Shown: positions 1 to 5,990, numbered from the stretch's first letter. The stretch: 5,990 nt of DNA from JAWXCH01 sp034440595 (GCA_034440595.1 JAWXCH010000458.1:1-5990); one strand, 5' to 3'. Program-made: numbers and translations. Notes: generated by a model not told the origin, from the sequence alone.

Positions 1-1
1 G

Positions 2-865
2 GTTGCCGTTAATATATATGCTAGCAGTGGCGAAGCGCAATGGCTGGACTCGCCAGGCAATGGAACACCGGTGGCGATGAGTGCTCCATTTTCTCACCCG
101 GTGGTCACCTACCCTGGTGATCCGTTGGCGGACGCAAAAGGTCTGCCTGCCTGGCTTTCGCCTGAAAAATTGGATGCACTTGAGGAAAGATCTTCAACGT
201 ATTTGAATGGAATCTTGACGTTGGAAGATAAGCGAACGGTGTCGCAGCGGATTCGCGAAATGGCCGATTCTCGGCTAATCGAACAGCGTTCTCTTGCAGC
301 GCGCAGCCTGATCCTGATTGACGAATTTGAACCATTCATATTCGCTCTGAAAGACGAAGATCAACGCTCCAACTGGCCTCGCTTGTTGGTAAGTATTCAG
401 GCGGCACTGGCTCGGGGACCTGAAAGCGCAAAAAAAATCAGTGATGCCTTGAGTACACTTGAAGAAGGTAACCGGCTTTACCGAATGCTGTGGGGATACT
501 CAAAGGCCGATATTCAGGCCGGTGCCGCGCAAGAGCTGGTGGAGGGACTAGACCATACCAATATGGACGTGCGTGTGTTGTCCTTTTACTCGTTAAAGGC
601 GATTCCAGGCGTTACCGCCACCTACCTTTATCAGCCCAATCACACGGCTGCCGAGCGTAGGCAGTCGGTTCGCCAATGGCGCGAGGCGCTGAAGAGTGGC
701 CCGTTATCTCCCAAGGGTGCTTTGGATCCTGGCGGGGTAGCGCCAGCCGGTGCCGCCGCGCGACTTCCGCGTGTGGAGGCCCCACGTACCGAGGCAGCCC
801 CGGCAGCCAGTGCGTCTGCACCGGCAGGACCAGTGACCGTCGATACGATTCCGCCGTTGGACTGA
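2..865 (+). CDS. Partial helical protein, possibly HEAT-like (5' end outside window)
   Basis: The frame is open from the left edge to TGA at 863-865, giving 287 visible residues. GTG at 71 is probably internal, because the upstream codons also read as a plausible protein (VAVNIYASSGEAQWLDSPG). That stretch resembles the beta-strand end of a FecR-like domain, but it is too short to be sure. Visible residues about 49-234 are predicted mostly alpha-helical. Near residues 170-234, a helix pair reading 'DVRVLSFYSLKAI' is followed by 'AAERRQSVRQWREAL'. This resembles the HEAT-like endings of planctomycete secreted proteins, in which a 'Y-x-P ... Wr' segment follows the last helices. Residues from about 235 onward form an Ala/Pro-rich tail that is probably disordered. 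No catalytic motif is visible. I do not recognise the family; cell-envelope location and a regulatory or scaffold role are guesses. The coding call itself is firm. Confidence 0.8.
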   Translation, partial: VAVNIYASSGEAQWLDSPGNGTPVAMSAPFSHPVVTYPGDPLADAKGLPAWLSPEKLDALEERSSTYLNGILTLEDKRTVSQRIREMADSRLIEQRSLAARSLILIDEFEPFIFALKDEDQRSNWPRLLVSIQAALARGPESAKKISDALSTLEEGNRLYRMLWGYSKADIQAGAAQELVEGLDHTNMDVRVLSFYSLKAIPGVTATYLYQPNHTAAERRQSVRQWREALKSGPLSPKGALDPGGVAPAGAAARLPRVEAPRTEAAPAASASAPAGPVTVDTIPPLD

Positions 866-1093
866 GACCGATTTGCTTGCCGGCAGACATTCTTTGCTCC
901 TCCAGACAAATTACCTAAACGGCAGCACCGAACCAGGCGGAGTTTTTCAGCTTCTTTGGCGGTGTGATGAATTGGCACGTCCTGCCGATCACGGTTGACC
1001 GTAGAACCACACAAGATCGGTGCCAGCATCCAGCAAGGTTTACGTGGCCGGACTCACCGGAATTGTTTTTCCTCGGTTGATCGATCCGGCGGT

Positions 1094-1179
1094 GATTCGC
1101 ACCAATTCTCTATCTACTCAGCAGGTAGATTAGTCCGATTCTCTCGAAGGGTGCGAATCGAGGTCGGCCATTCTGGCCG
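1094..1179 (+). promoter_or_regulatory. Candidate structured leader upstream of the large secreted-protein gene
   Basis: GATTCGCACC at 1094-1103 and GGTGCGAATC at 1150-1159 are perfect 10-bp inverted repeats. They enclose a second stem, ATCTAC (1112-1117) with GTAGAT (1125-1130), which has a 7-base loop. A third, separate hairpin follows directly: CGGCCA (1165-1170), loop TTC, TGGCCG (1174-1179). If transcribed, these would form a nested two-stem structure plus one hairpin ending about 83 bases before the start codon at 1263. It could be a cis-regulatory leader, a binding site for a dimeric regulator, or a terminator remnant, although no T-run follows. I match it to no known riboswitch class. 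Confidence 0.35.
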
Positions 1180-1250
1180 GTGTGCCTCGACAACCGTGGA
1201 ATGGAACTCCTGCAAACAATTCGCTCTGCGTTGTTTGGAGGAACCCTTGC

Positions 1251-1255
1251 GAGGG
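1251..1255 (+). promoter_or_regulatory. Ribosome binding site deciding the ATG 1263 start
   Basis: GAGGG lies 7 bases before ATG at 1263. It supports this start over the in-frame GTG at 1182. Starting at GTG would put 27 non-hydrophobic residues ahead of what is otherwise a normal signal or anchor segment. Confidence 0.6.
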
Positions 1256-1262
1256 ATGCAAG

Positions 1263-3881
1263 ATGTCGAGACCGCGAAATCCGATCTGGCCTTATTTGAT
1301 GGTCCTGGTCTGTTTGTTCGTTCTGAGCGTTGCCGCGCCAAGCAGTTGGAACCGCGAATCTCGCGATCCAGCCGTCGACACTCCTTCGCAACTGTCCGAC
1401 AACACGCCACCCCCTTCGATTGTACGCCCGGAGTATAGTACTTCGATTACTCCGAATCGCTCCAAGCGGAGTGGCTCGAATGCCTGGCCACAACTGGTTC
1501 CACGTGTTGAGCAAGTCACTGGTCGCATTGCCACTCAACTGCAAGATATTGCCGCAGAGATACGACCTCGGTTGACCGAGGCGGCCATTCTTTACCGCAA
1601 CCAGGAACTGTCACCGATTGATGTCGTCGAGCATCTGGAATCTTCAGTTGCCGAACCGTGGAACACCGAGACCGGCAGGGCGTTTTATCATGCCCGGTTC
1701 CGGATTGAGCAATTAGCTCAACAAGCCGCCCGGCGTTTGAAACGTTCCATCGCCGCCGCGCAATCAGTTCCTGCTGATCATTTTGTCTCCACCGGAGCAT
1801 CCGACGAATCCGCTAGCGATCTGGACGAAGAGTTTGACGGGCCACTCACGCATTGGCCACGACCTTGGACTGTGCAAGCGAGGTTGGATGTGTTGTCTGC
1901 CGATCCGGCCAGCCGCGATTGGAGCCAGACCGTGCATCAATTGCTCGACCGGCTGACGGAGATGGAGATATCGGACACTCACTCGGCCGCTGTTCTGAAG
2001 CAGTTACGGATCGCCACAGATGAGGCTGCACACGTAGCAAAACAAGCTCCGCCTGATACTGCCAATCAATTGCATGCTGCGCGCCAGGAGATCCTGCGAC
2101 GCCTGAACGTCTGGGAACAGATTGATGTCACGCAACACGTCTCGACGACGGCGGAGATGCGGGACGCAGAGGCCGATCCGGCGATGGAGCAGCATGTGCG
2201 TGCGGTGCTGGAGCTGACCTCAACAGCGCCGCAAGGGACTTCTTGGAACGATTATCTACTGCTCGGAAAGATTGTCGATTTGGCGCAGCGCAACGGTGAG
2301 CAGACCGCCATCGATCGCCAGAAAACTGCCTGGCAGGTCATTCGACGCATTGATAGCTCGCAACTGACCGCCGAGCAGCGTGGATTTCTAACACGGCCTG
2401 CCGTGGCGAAGCTCGAATCGGCGCTTCGCGCCTGGGCTGCTGAGCCGATTGACCTGACGGCGCTGGTTCATCAACTGGAATCGTATGAAACCACACGTCT
2501 GGCCAGCGATGCGGCCAGCATTGCCCAGCAGGTGGCCCGATTGCAATGGTCCCGTTCAGCGTCCGATCAACGCTTGGGCAGGCACCTGGAAGATCAGTAC
2601 CGCAACGGCAATATGCGGCTGGTGGTTACAGCCGAAATGCTTAACCGAATGTTACCGCAGCTAGGGCCAATCTCCGAGCCAGTTGCCGATCGGATTTTAG
2701 GAGTTCCAACTCACGGTACCAGCACCACTTCGACACAGCTCAAGCTCCGGCTGGTTCCAGACGATCGCCGATTGCAAATCGCATTTGAAGCGGGTGGAGT
2801 GGTCGATTCGCAAACGCAATCGACCAGTGGTCCAGCGACGTTCAGTTCCTCGGGCGAGTCCGCCTACCTTTTGCGCAAGGTTGTTGTTCTTGGGCCGAAC
2901 GGAATCGAAGCCGGTAACACGCTGGCCGAGGTGAATAGTTCCAGTCACTTGAATTCATTGAACACCAAAGTTGATGGCATTCCGCTGATCCGTTCGGTGG
3001 TGCGAAATTATGCGTTGAATCAGCACAAGAAAATGAAGCCGCAGGTTCGCGCAGAGGTTGATAGGAAAGTTGCCTCGCGTGCCAGCGACCGATTTGAAAC
3101 GGAAACGACTGCCAACCTGGCCATGCTGGATGCCGAGTTTCGCCGTCGCGTACTCAACCCGTTGGCTGGACTGTCGCTGGATCCAATGGTGCTGGACATG
3201 CACACCGACAGCCAACGGATGACGGCGCGCGTCCGCCTGGCTGGCCTGCAACAACTTGGCTCGCACACACCTCGCCCGGTTGCGATGTCCAATTCATTGG
3301 CCAGCCTGCAACTGCATGAGTCAATGATCAACAACATGCTGGATCGACTGCAACTGGCCGGGCGAACTTTTACACTCGCCGAACTGCACGGTTGGATTCG
3401 CGGTCGTCTGAACTTGCCGTGGGCGGCGGTACCCGAGGAACTGTCCGACAATGTCTCGGTGACTTTTGCAGAGCAGGATCCGATTCGTGTTCACTGCCAG
3501 GATGGCCGAATTGAGTTGATTGTGTCGATCGCTGAATTGGACCACGGTGCCAGGGCCTGGTACGACTTTGAAGTGAAGACTTACTATCGGCCTGACATTC
3601 AGGGGATCACTTGCGAGATCGTTCGAGATGGCACTATTGAGCTCGGAGGGGAAGAGCACCAGGGACGCGTCGACTTGGCTTTGCGAGGGATTTTCACCAA
3701 GATCTTTTCGCGAGACCGCAAGTTGACGATTGCTCCCTTTGACGAATCCAACCAGGCTTGGAGCAGCCTGACCCTCACTCCGCCGACCGTAGCAAACGGC
3801 TGGATCAGCTTTTCAATCACCGAAAAAACTGCTGGTGCGAATGTGGCAAACTCGACTGACCGATCTCCGCCGGTTCGGTAG
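1263..3881 (+). CDS. Large secreted or membrane-anchored protein of unknown function
   Basis: An 872-residue protein ending at TAG 3879-3881. The N-terminus has a short basic head (MSRPRNP) and a hydrophobic core at residues 8-25 (IWPYLMVLVCLFVLSVAA). It is an export signal or a single membrane anchor with the rest outside the cytoplasm. The one cysteine there sits inside the core with no lipobox. Residues about 45-450 are rich in Glu, Gln, Ala and Arg and look alpha-helical, possibly partly coiled coil. From about residue 451 to the end the composition becomes beta-rich. Two stretches begin alike: 'VVTAEMLNRMLPQL' near 455 and 'LQLHESMINNMLDRL' near 682. Each is followed by alternating hydrophobic strands, suggesting a duplicated domain, perhaps a lipid-binding (TULIP-like) fold, but this is weak. 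No enzyme motif is seen. It is followed by a terminator-like hairpin and faces the minus-strand pyrophosphohydrolase gene convergently. Confidence 0.85.
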   Translation: MSRPRNPIWPYLMVLVCLFVLSVAAPSSWNRESRDPAVDTPSQLSDNTPPPSIVRPEYSTSITPNRSKRSGSNAWPQLVPRVEQVTGRIATQLQDIAAEIRPRLTEAAILYRNQELSPIDVVEHLESSVAEPWNTETGRAFYHARFRIEQLAQQAARRLKRSIAAAQSVPADHFVSTGASDESASDLDEEFDGPLTHWPRPWTVQARLDVLSADPASRDWSQTVHQLLDRLTEMEISDTHSAAVLKQLRIATDEAAHVAKQAPPDTANQLHAARQEILRRLNVWEQIDVTQHVSTTAEMRDAEADPAMEQHVRAVLELTSTAPQGTSWNDYLLLGKIVDLAQRNGEQTAIDRQKTAWQVIRRIDSSQLTAEQRGFLTRPAVAKLESALRAWAAEPIDLTALVHQLESYETTRLASDAASIAQQVARLQWSRSASDQRLGRHLEDQYRNGNMRLVVTAEMLNRMLPQLGPISEPVADRILGVPTHGTSTTSTQLKLRLVPDDRRLQIAFEAGGVVDSQTQSTSGPATFSSSGESAYLLRKVVVLGPNGIEAGNTLAEVNSSSHLNSLNTKVDGIPLIRSVVRNYALNQHKKMKPQVRAEVDRKVASRASDRFETETTANLAMLDAEFRRRVLNPLAGLSLDPMVLDMHTDSQRMTARVRLAGLQQLGSHTPRPVAMSNSLASLQLHESMINNMLDRLQLAGRTFTLAELHGWIRGRLNLPWAAVPEELSDNVSVTFAEQDPIRVHCQDGRIELIVSIAELDHGARAWYDFEVKTYYRPDIQGITCEIVRDGTIELGGEEHQGRVDLALRGIFTKIFSRDRKLTIAPFDESNQAWSSLTLTPPTVANGWISFSITEKTAGANVANSTDRSPPVR

Positions 3882-3908
3882 GCAGTACCAAGATAGTTGC
3901 CCCCAAAC

Positions 3909-3964
3909 TAACCCGAAGCGCCAGCGAGGCGCAGTGCGTTTGACGAGTTTCCTCGCTTACGCGT
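3909..3964. repeat. Intergenic palindromic repeat, copy 1 (right end lost)
   Basis: A 56-base unit starting TAACCCGAAGCGCCAGCGAG and ending at ACGCGT. It matches copy 2 (4077-4132) at 53 of 56 positions in direct orientation. It contains GCGCC-AGCGA-GGCGC, a 5-bp stem. The terminal CGGGTTA that closes copy 2 is absent here; the sequence instead runs into the hairpin at 3971. The type resembles REP-like elements scattered between planctomycete genes. Confidence 0.75.
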
Positions 3965-3970
3965 GAACAG

Positions 3971-4000
3971 TCGCCTTTCACTCCGTGAAAGGGCGATTTT
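3971..4000 (+). terminator. Hairpin plus T-run, likely terminator of the large secreted-protein gene
   Basis: The 5' arm TCGCCTTTCAC (3971-3981), loop TCC and 3' arm GTGAAAGGGCGA (3985-3996) pair over 11 bp with one bulged G. The stem is followed by TTTT at 3997-4000. It lies 89 bases after the stop codon at 3881, so it would end that transcript after part of the repeat region. The T-run is short, so efficiency is uncertain. The same hairpin recurs in inverted orientation at 4044-4069, so it may instead be part of a repeat element that happens to terminate transcription. Confidence 0.5.
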
Positions 4001-4043
4001 CTGCGCGATGTAATGATGTGGGCGAAGTCTTGCGGCGGGGCAA

Positions 4044-4069
4044 TTGCTCTTTCGCGGAGCGAAAGGCAA
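4044..4069 (-). repeat. Inverted second copy of the 3971 hairpin
   Basis: Read on the minus strand it is TTGCCTTTCGC, loop TCC, GCGAAAGAGCAA. It pairs over 11 bp with one bulged A at the position where the first copy has a bulged G. Compared with the first copy, an A-T pair near the loop has become G-C and an outer C-G pair has become T-A, so both changes preserve pairing. No T-run follows on either strand, so terminator activity is less likely than for the first copy. Confidence 0.65.
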
Positions 4070-4076
4070 CAGATTG

Positions 4077-4139
4077 TAACCCGAAGCGCCAGCGAGGCGC
4101 AGCGCGTTTGACGAGTTTCCTTGCTTGCGCGTCGGGTTA
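4077..4139. repeat. Intergenic palindromic repeat, copy 2 (complete)
   Basis: A 63-base element with inverted ends: TAACCCGAAGCG on the left and CGCGTCGGGTTA on the right, one mismatch in 12. The pairing continues inward to about 22 bases per arm with four mismatches, so the whole element can fold as one long imperfect hairpin. An alternative internal stem, GCGCC/GGCGC, is also possible. The element ends 31 bases before the end of the minus-strand pyrophosphohydrolase gene. It carries no gene of its own. Confidence 0.8.
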
Positions 4140-4170
4140 GTATGAATTCCTCTATTACCTATTCATCTGC

Positions 4171-4581
4171 CTACGGGGTCGGTCGATCCGATTTGCCGCG
4201 CGATGATTCAACCGGGTACTTCCGCGCGTTCTTGGACATCTTGTCTAGAAAGATCGTTGCCAGATCCAAATCCAGTGAATTGGCCAACGCCAATGTGTAG
4301 CTGAGCACATCGGCCAGTTCTTCGCCAATCGCCTCCCGTTTGCTGGGATCCGCTGTCAACTGCCGCGAGGCTTCAACGGTTACCCATTGAAAGTGTTCCA
4401 TCAATTCGGCGGTCTCAATCGCCAGCGACATGGCGAGATTCTTGGGCGAATGAAATTGATCCCAGTCGCGCTCGTGGACAAATTGCCGCATGATCTGGCG
4501 CAGCTCGGCCAAAGTCGTGTTGGTATCGGTTTTTTGCGCCGATTGGCCCGGATTGAGCTGATTCGGAGAAGAAGACGGCAT
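4171..4581 (-). CDS. MazG-like nucleotide pyrophosphohydrolase (RS21-C6/DCTPP1 type)
   Basis: A 136-residue cytoplasmic protein predicted to hydrolyse a nucleoside triphosphate to the monophosphate and pyrophosphate, cleaning non-standard or excess (d)NTPs from the pool. After a Ser/Pro/Gln-rich N-terminal extension of about 22 residues, the all-alpha MazG fold follows. It includes 'ERDWDQFHSPKNL' (37-49), very like the RDW-x-QFH-x-PRNL signature of dCTP pyrophosphatases. The two metal-binding motifs are E56-x-x-E59 and E88-x-x-D91, with Y95 following and a K-M-x-x-N-x-x-KYP end (114-123). All expected Mg2+ ligands are present, so it should be active. I chose ATG at 4581 because the open frame up to GTG 4689 overlaps the preceding gene by 64 bases and adds unrelated residues; AAAGG lies about 10 bases before the ATG. 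The gene starts 44 bases after the upstream KaiA-like gene and is probably co-transcribed with it. The exact substrate cannot be read from sequence. Confidence 0.9.
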   Translation of the reverse strand: MPSSSPNQLNPGQSAQKTDTNTTLAELRQIMRQFVHERDWDQFHSPKNLAMSLAIETAELMEHFQWVTVEASRQLTADPSKREAIGEELADVLSYTLALANSLDLDLATIFLDKMSKNARKYPVESSRGKSDRPTP

Positions 4582-4625
4582 TGAAGTCTGGCCTTTGCGG
4601 GTTGAGAGCCGCCAATGCCAGAGAC

Positions 4626-5786
4626 TCAGCCGTTCGTCAGATACGACTGAAAGCCAGGCAGCCACTGCTGTTTTGGCGGGTTCACACACTCAACATAACG
4701 TTCGCGGTATCCTTCGGCCAGATGGATCATTAATTCCAAGCCGAGCAGATCTGCGCGTGTCATGACGTGCCGCGCGCTGCGACTCCCCAAGCCGCGCACC
4801 AGCTCTTCCAGCACTTGCAGGTGCAATAACATCGTCTGCTGTGGCGAGATACCAATCGTGACGAACAGTTCGGTCAGCCCGCGCATCTCGTGTGTCAAGT
4901 TTCCTGACCCCATGATGACATAGGCGCGCAGCAGTTCGCGATAATGCGCGACCAGGTTTTCTGGCAGGCGAACCAGTTCCGTGGTGCGCGGAGCAGTGTC
5001 TGGAATTCTAGTTAGTGTATTGTTTGCCGCGGGCTGCTCATTCGCGGCCGGCCGCTTCGCCGTCCGTTTCTTGGCAGTCGGCAACGATTGTTCTGCTGGC
5101 TCAGGATTTTCGGAGGCCGGCTTGCTCTTACCGCGTTTTGTCTTTGGCGAAGGTAGTGTGGCGGAAACTGCGTCGCACACTGCCGCCTCCGGCACGCTGT
5201 CCGTATGGAACGCTGCGCCAGTCGCCAATACTTCTAGATCACTGATAAGCGCCCTCTGTTCGGCCAGCAGACGGTCGGCCTCCAGATGTTCTTGATGCAA
5301 TCGCTGACGATCGGCTTGCAGTAGCCGTCGATTCTCGCGCAGGAGCTGATGCCGTTCGATTGCGCGTGCGGCCGTCCAAAGTAGCGTCCTGGTCGTGCAG
5401 GTCTGCACACTCAGATAACCGTCCGCACCAACTTCGTAGGCCAACGCGGTCATTTCTTGCTCGCTGGCACGGCCGAGCAAGAGAACCGGCTCGTCTCCCC
5501 CCGATCCGCGCAGGCCTTGGACCAATTCCAGCGCGTCCAGTTCCCCTGGCTCGTGGCTGATCAGGACCATGTCGTAGACTTCGTCCCGCAGGCGCGCCAT
5601 GCCAGCGGCCGCACCGATCGTCTCTTCCAGCTCGACTTCGGAGGCACTGTCGGCGGCAAACGCTTCGGCCAGCCAACCGCCCGTGCGGTTGGCAGTTGTG
5701 ACATACAAGGCGCGCATCCGCGGCGGCATTGCCCCACGCGGCAAGGTCGGTTTCGGACGCGGGGTGGTTTCTTTGACTGCGAGCAT
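4626..5786 (-). CDS. Pseudo-receiver protein with KaiA/RsbU-N-like C-terminal domain
   Basis: A 386-residue cytoplasmic protein with four parts. Residues 25-140 have receiver-domain periodicity ending in 'EVGADGYL', but the usual acidic pair is T30/T31, the phospho-Asp position is S77, the Thr/Ser position is G105, and the Lys-Pro is V127/Q128. It should not be phosphorylated. Residues 141-187 form a charged helix, probably a dimerising coiled coil. Residues 188-275 are a Lys/Ala/Pro-rich linker. Residues 276-366 are a helical bundle containing 'YRELLRAYV', 'ISPQQTMLLHLQVLEEL' and 'LELMIHLAEGYRERY'. This pattern matches the KaiC-binding domain of KaiA (YRE..., VxxIHxELMD, IAHLCEMYRR) and also the N-terminal domain of RsbU. 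Pseudo-receiver plus bundle is the KaiA layout. A partner ATPase or kinase is inferred, not seen. ATG 5786 was preferred; TTG 5822 would leave almost no leader after the candidate promoter, and ATG 5729 (367 residues) is also possible. It precedes the pyrophosphohydrolase gene by 44 bases. Confidence 0.85.
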   Translation of the reverse strand: MLAVKETTPRPKPTLPRGAMPPRMRALYVTTANRTGGWLAEAFAADSASEVELEETIGAAAGMARLRDEVYDMVLISHEPGELDALELVQGLRGSGGDEPVLLLGRASEQEMTALAYEVGADGYLSVQTCTTRTLLWTAARAIERHQLLRENRRLLQADRQRLHQEHLEADRLLAEQRALISDLEVLATGAAFHTDSVPEAAVCDAVSATLPSPKTKRGKSKPASENPEPAEQSLPTAKKRTAKRPAANEQPAANNTLTRIPDTAPRTTELVRLPENLVAHYRELLRAYVIMGSGNLTHEMRGLTELFVTIGISPQQTMLLHLQVLEELVRGLGSRSARHVMTRADLLGLELMIHLAEGYRERYVECVNPPKQQWLPGFQSYLTNG

Positions 5787-5837
5787 AAACTGAGCCACTA
5801 CCGCAACGTAAAATAGCCGCAAAATGAAAGGGTGCGT

Positions 5838-5866
5838 ACTTTAGAGAAAGCGGCGTAAGCAGTCAA
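5838..5866 (-). promoter_or_regulatory. Candidate sigma70-type promoter for the minus-strand operon
   Basis: Read on the minus strand, TTGACT (5866-5861, 5 of 6 to consensus) is followed by a 17-base spacer and TAAAGT (5843-5838, 4 of 6). Transcription would start near 5831, giving a leader of about 45 bases to ATG 5786. The rest of 5823-5990 holds no gene, RNA or repeat that I can recognise. The call rests on consensus and position only. Confidence 0.4.
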
Positions 5867-5990
5867 GTTCGGTGTACGCTGGCACAATGCCGCGGGACCA
5901 CGTCAGCTTTTGCATGGGTTGTATTTGGTTCTGAAAGGTCAATAGGAGAATTAGGCAATTGTCTGTTAAACTGCGGTTTCTGTAGTGAAC

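Larger units (their letters stand above)
866..1262. other. Intergenic region of 397 bases
   Basis: No convincing gene is seen here. Open frames crossing the region have no initiation signals and continue into the coding region of the downstream gene in the wrong frame. The left part holds a short inverted repeat, ACGGT-TG-ACCGT, at 991-1002, which could be an operator half-site pair or chance. At 1048-1060 a 4-bp CCGG stem is followed by AATTGTTTTT, a weak terminator-like element on the plus strand. The right part holds the inverted-repeat cluster listed separately. I could not find a promoter with good -35 and -10 boxes at standard spacing. Confidence 0.6.

Noticed and set aside
1182..1262. 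N-terminal extension of the large secreted protein from GTG 1182
   Set aside because: The extension would precede the signal or anchor segment with polar residues and has no good ribosome binding site. ATG 1263 has GAGGG at 7 bases.
995..1438. Plus-strand frame of 147 codons spanning the leader and the start of the large gene
   Set aside because: It has a TTG start, Arg/Ser/Cys-rich composition and no domain pattern, and overlaps the better-supported gene in another frame.
3909..4139. Possible CRISPR array
   Set aside because: There are only two copies of the larger unit, separated by over 100 bases that themselves contain inverted hairpins. There is no regular spacer length and no cas gene.
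4582..4689. Longer pyrophosphohydrolase start at GTG 4689 (172 residues)
   Set aside because: It would overlap the upstream gene by 64 bases and add 36 residues unlike the family. ATG 4581 has a plausible ribosome binding site and gives a family-typical length.
4981..5295. Plus-strand frame of 104 codons with a lipoprotein-like start (LFAAGC)
   Set aside because: It lies entirely antisense to the linker and coiled coil of the KaiA-like gene. The opposite strand shows clear domain structure, and the lipobox is explained by the reverse complement of Ala/Pro/Lys-rich codons.
5239..5676. Minus-strand 145-codon frame inside the KaiA-like gene
   Set aside because: Same strand but different frame, Arg/Gly/Ala-rich with no fold pattern. 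It is an alternate-frame shadow of the receiver and coiled-coil coding sequence.
5944..5990. AGGAG followed by a possible TTG start near the right edge
   Set aside because: The frame closes at TAG after eight codons, so it is not a gene.

Overview
The window looks like chromosomal DNA of a planctomycete, most plausibly Pirellulales. The reasons are moderate GC, widely spaced genes, large secreted proteins of no known family, and intergenic palindromes of the 'acccgaagcg...cagcgagg' kind that I associate with Rhodopirellula/Blastopirellula-like genomes. The assignment is an inference; there is no marker gene in the window.

Layout. Positions 2-865 (+) hold the 3' part of a gene cut by the left edge: an alpha-helical, possibly HEAT-like protein with an Ala/Pro-rich tail. 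Positions 866-1262 are non-coding and include an inverted-repeat cluster that could fold as a structured leader. Positions 1263-3881 (+) encode an 872-residue secreted or membrane-anchored protein of unknown function, with a long helical N-terminal half and a beta-rich C-terminal half that seems to contain two related units. Positions 3882-4170 lie between convergent genes. They hold two copies of a palindromic repeat flanking two inverted copies of a hairpin whose stems differ by paired changes; the first hairpin resembles an intrinsic terminator.

On the minus strand, a probable two-gene operon reads from a candidate sigma70 promoter at 5838-5866. Its first gene (5786-4626) encodes a degenerate receiver domain, a coiled coil, a basic low-complexity linker and a C-terminal helical bundle resembling the KaiC-binding domain of KaiA and the RsbU N-terminal domain. 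Its second gene (4581-4171), 44 bases downstream, encodes an all-alpha MazG-like nucleotide pyrophosphohydrolase close to the dCTP pyrophosphatase (RS21-C6/DCTPP1) group.

The most interesting item is the KaiA-like architecture outside cyanobacteria. It suggests a phosphorylation-independent adaptor acting on a KaiC-like ATPase or an Rsb-type partner-switching kinase. No such partner is encoded in this window, so the function is a hypothesis.
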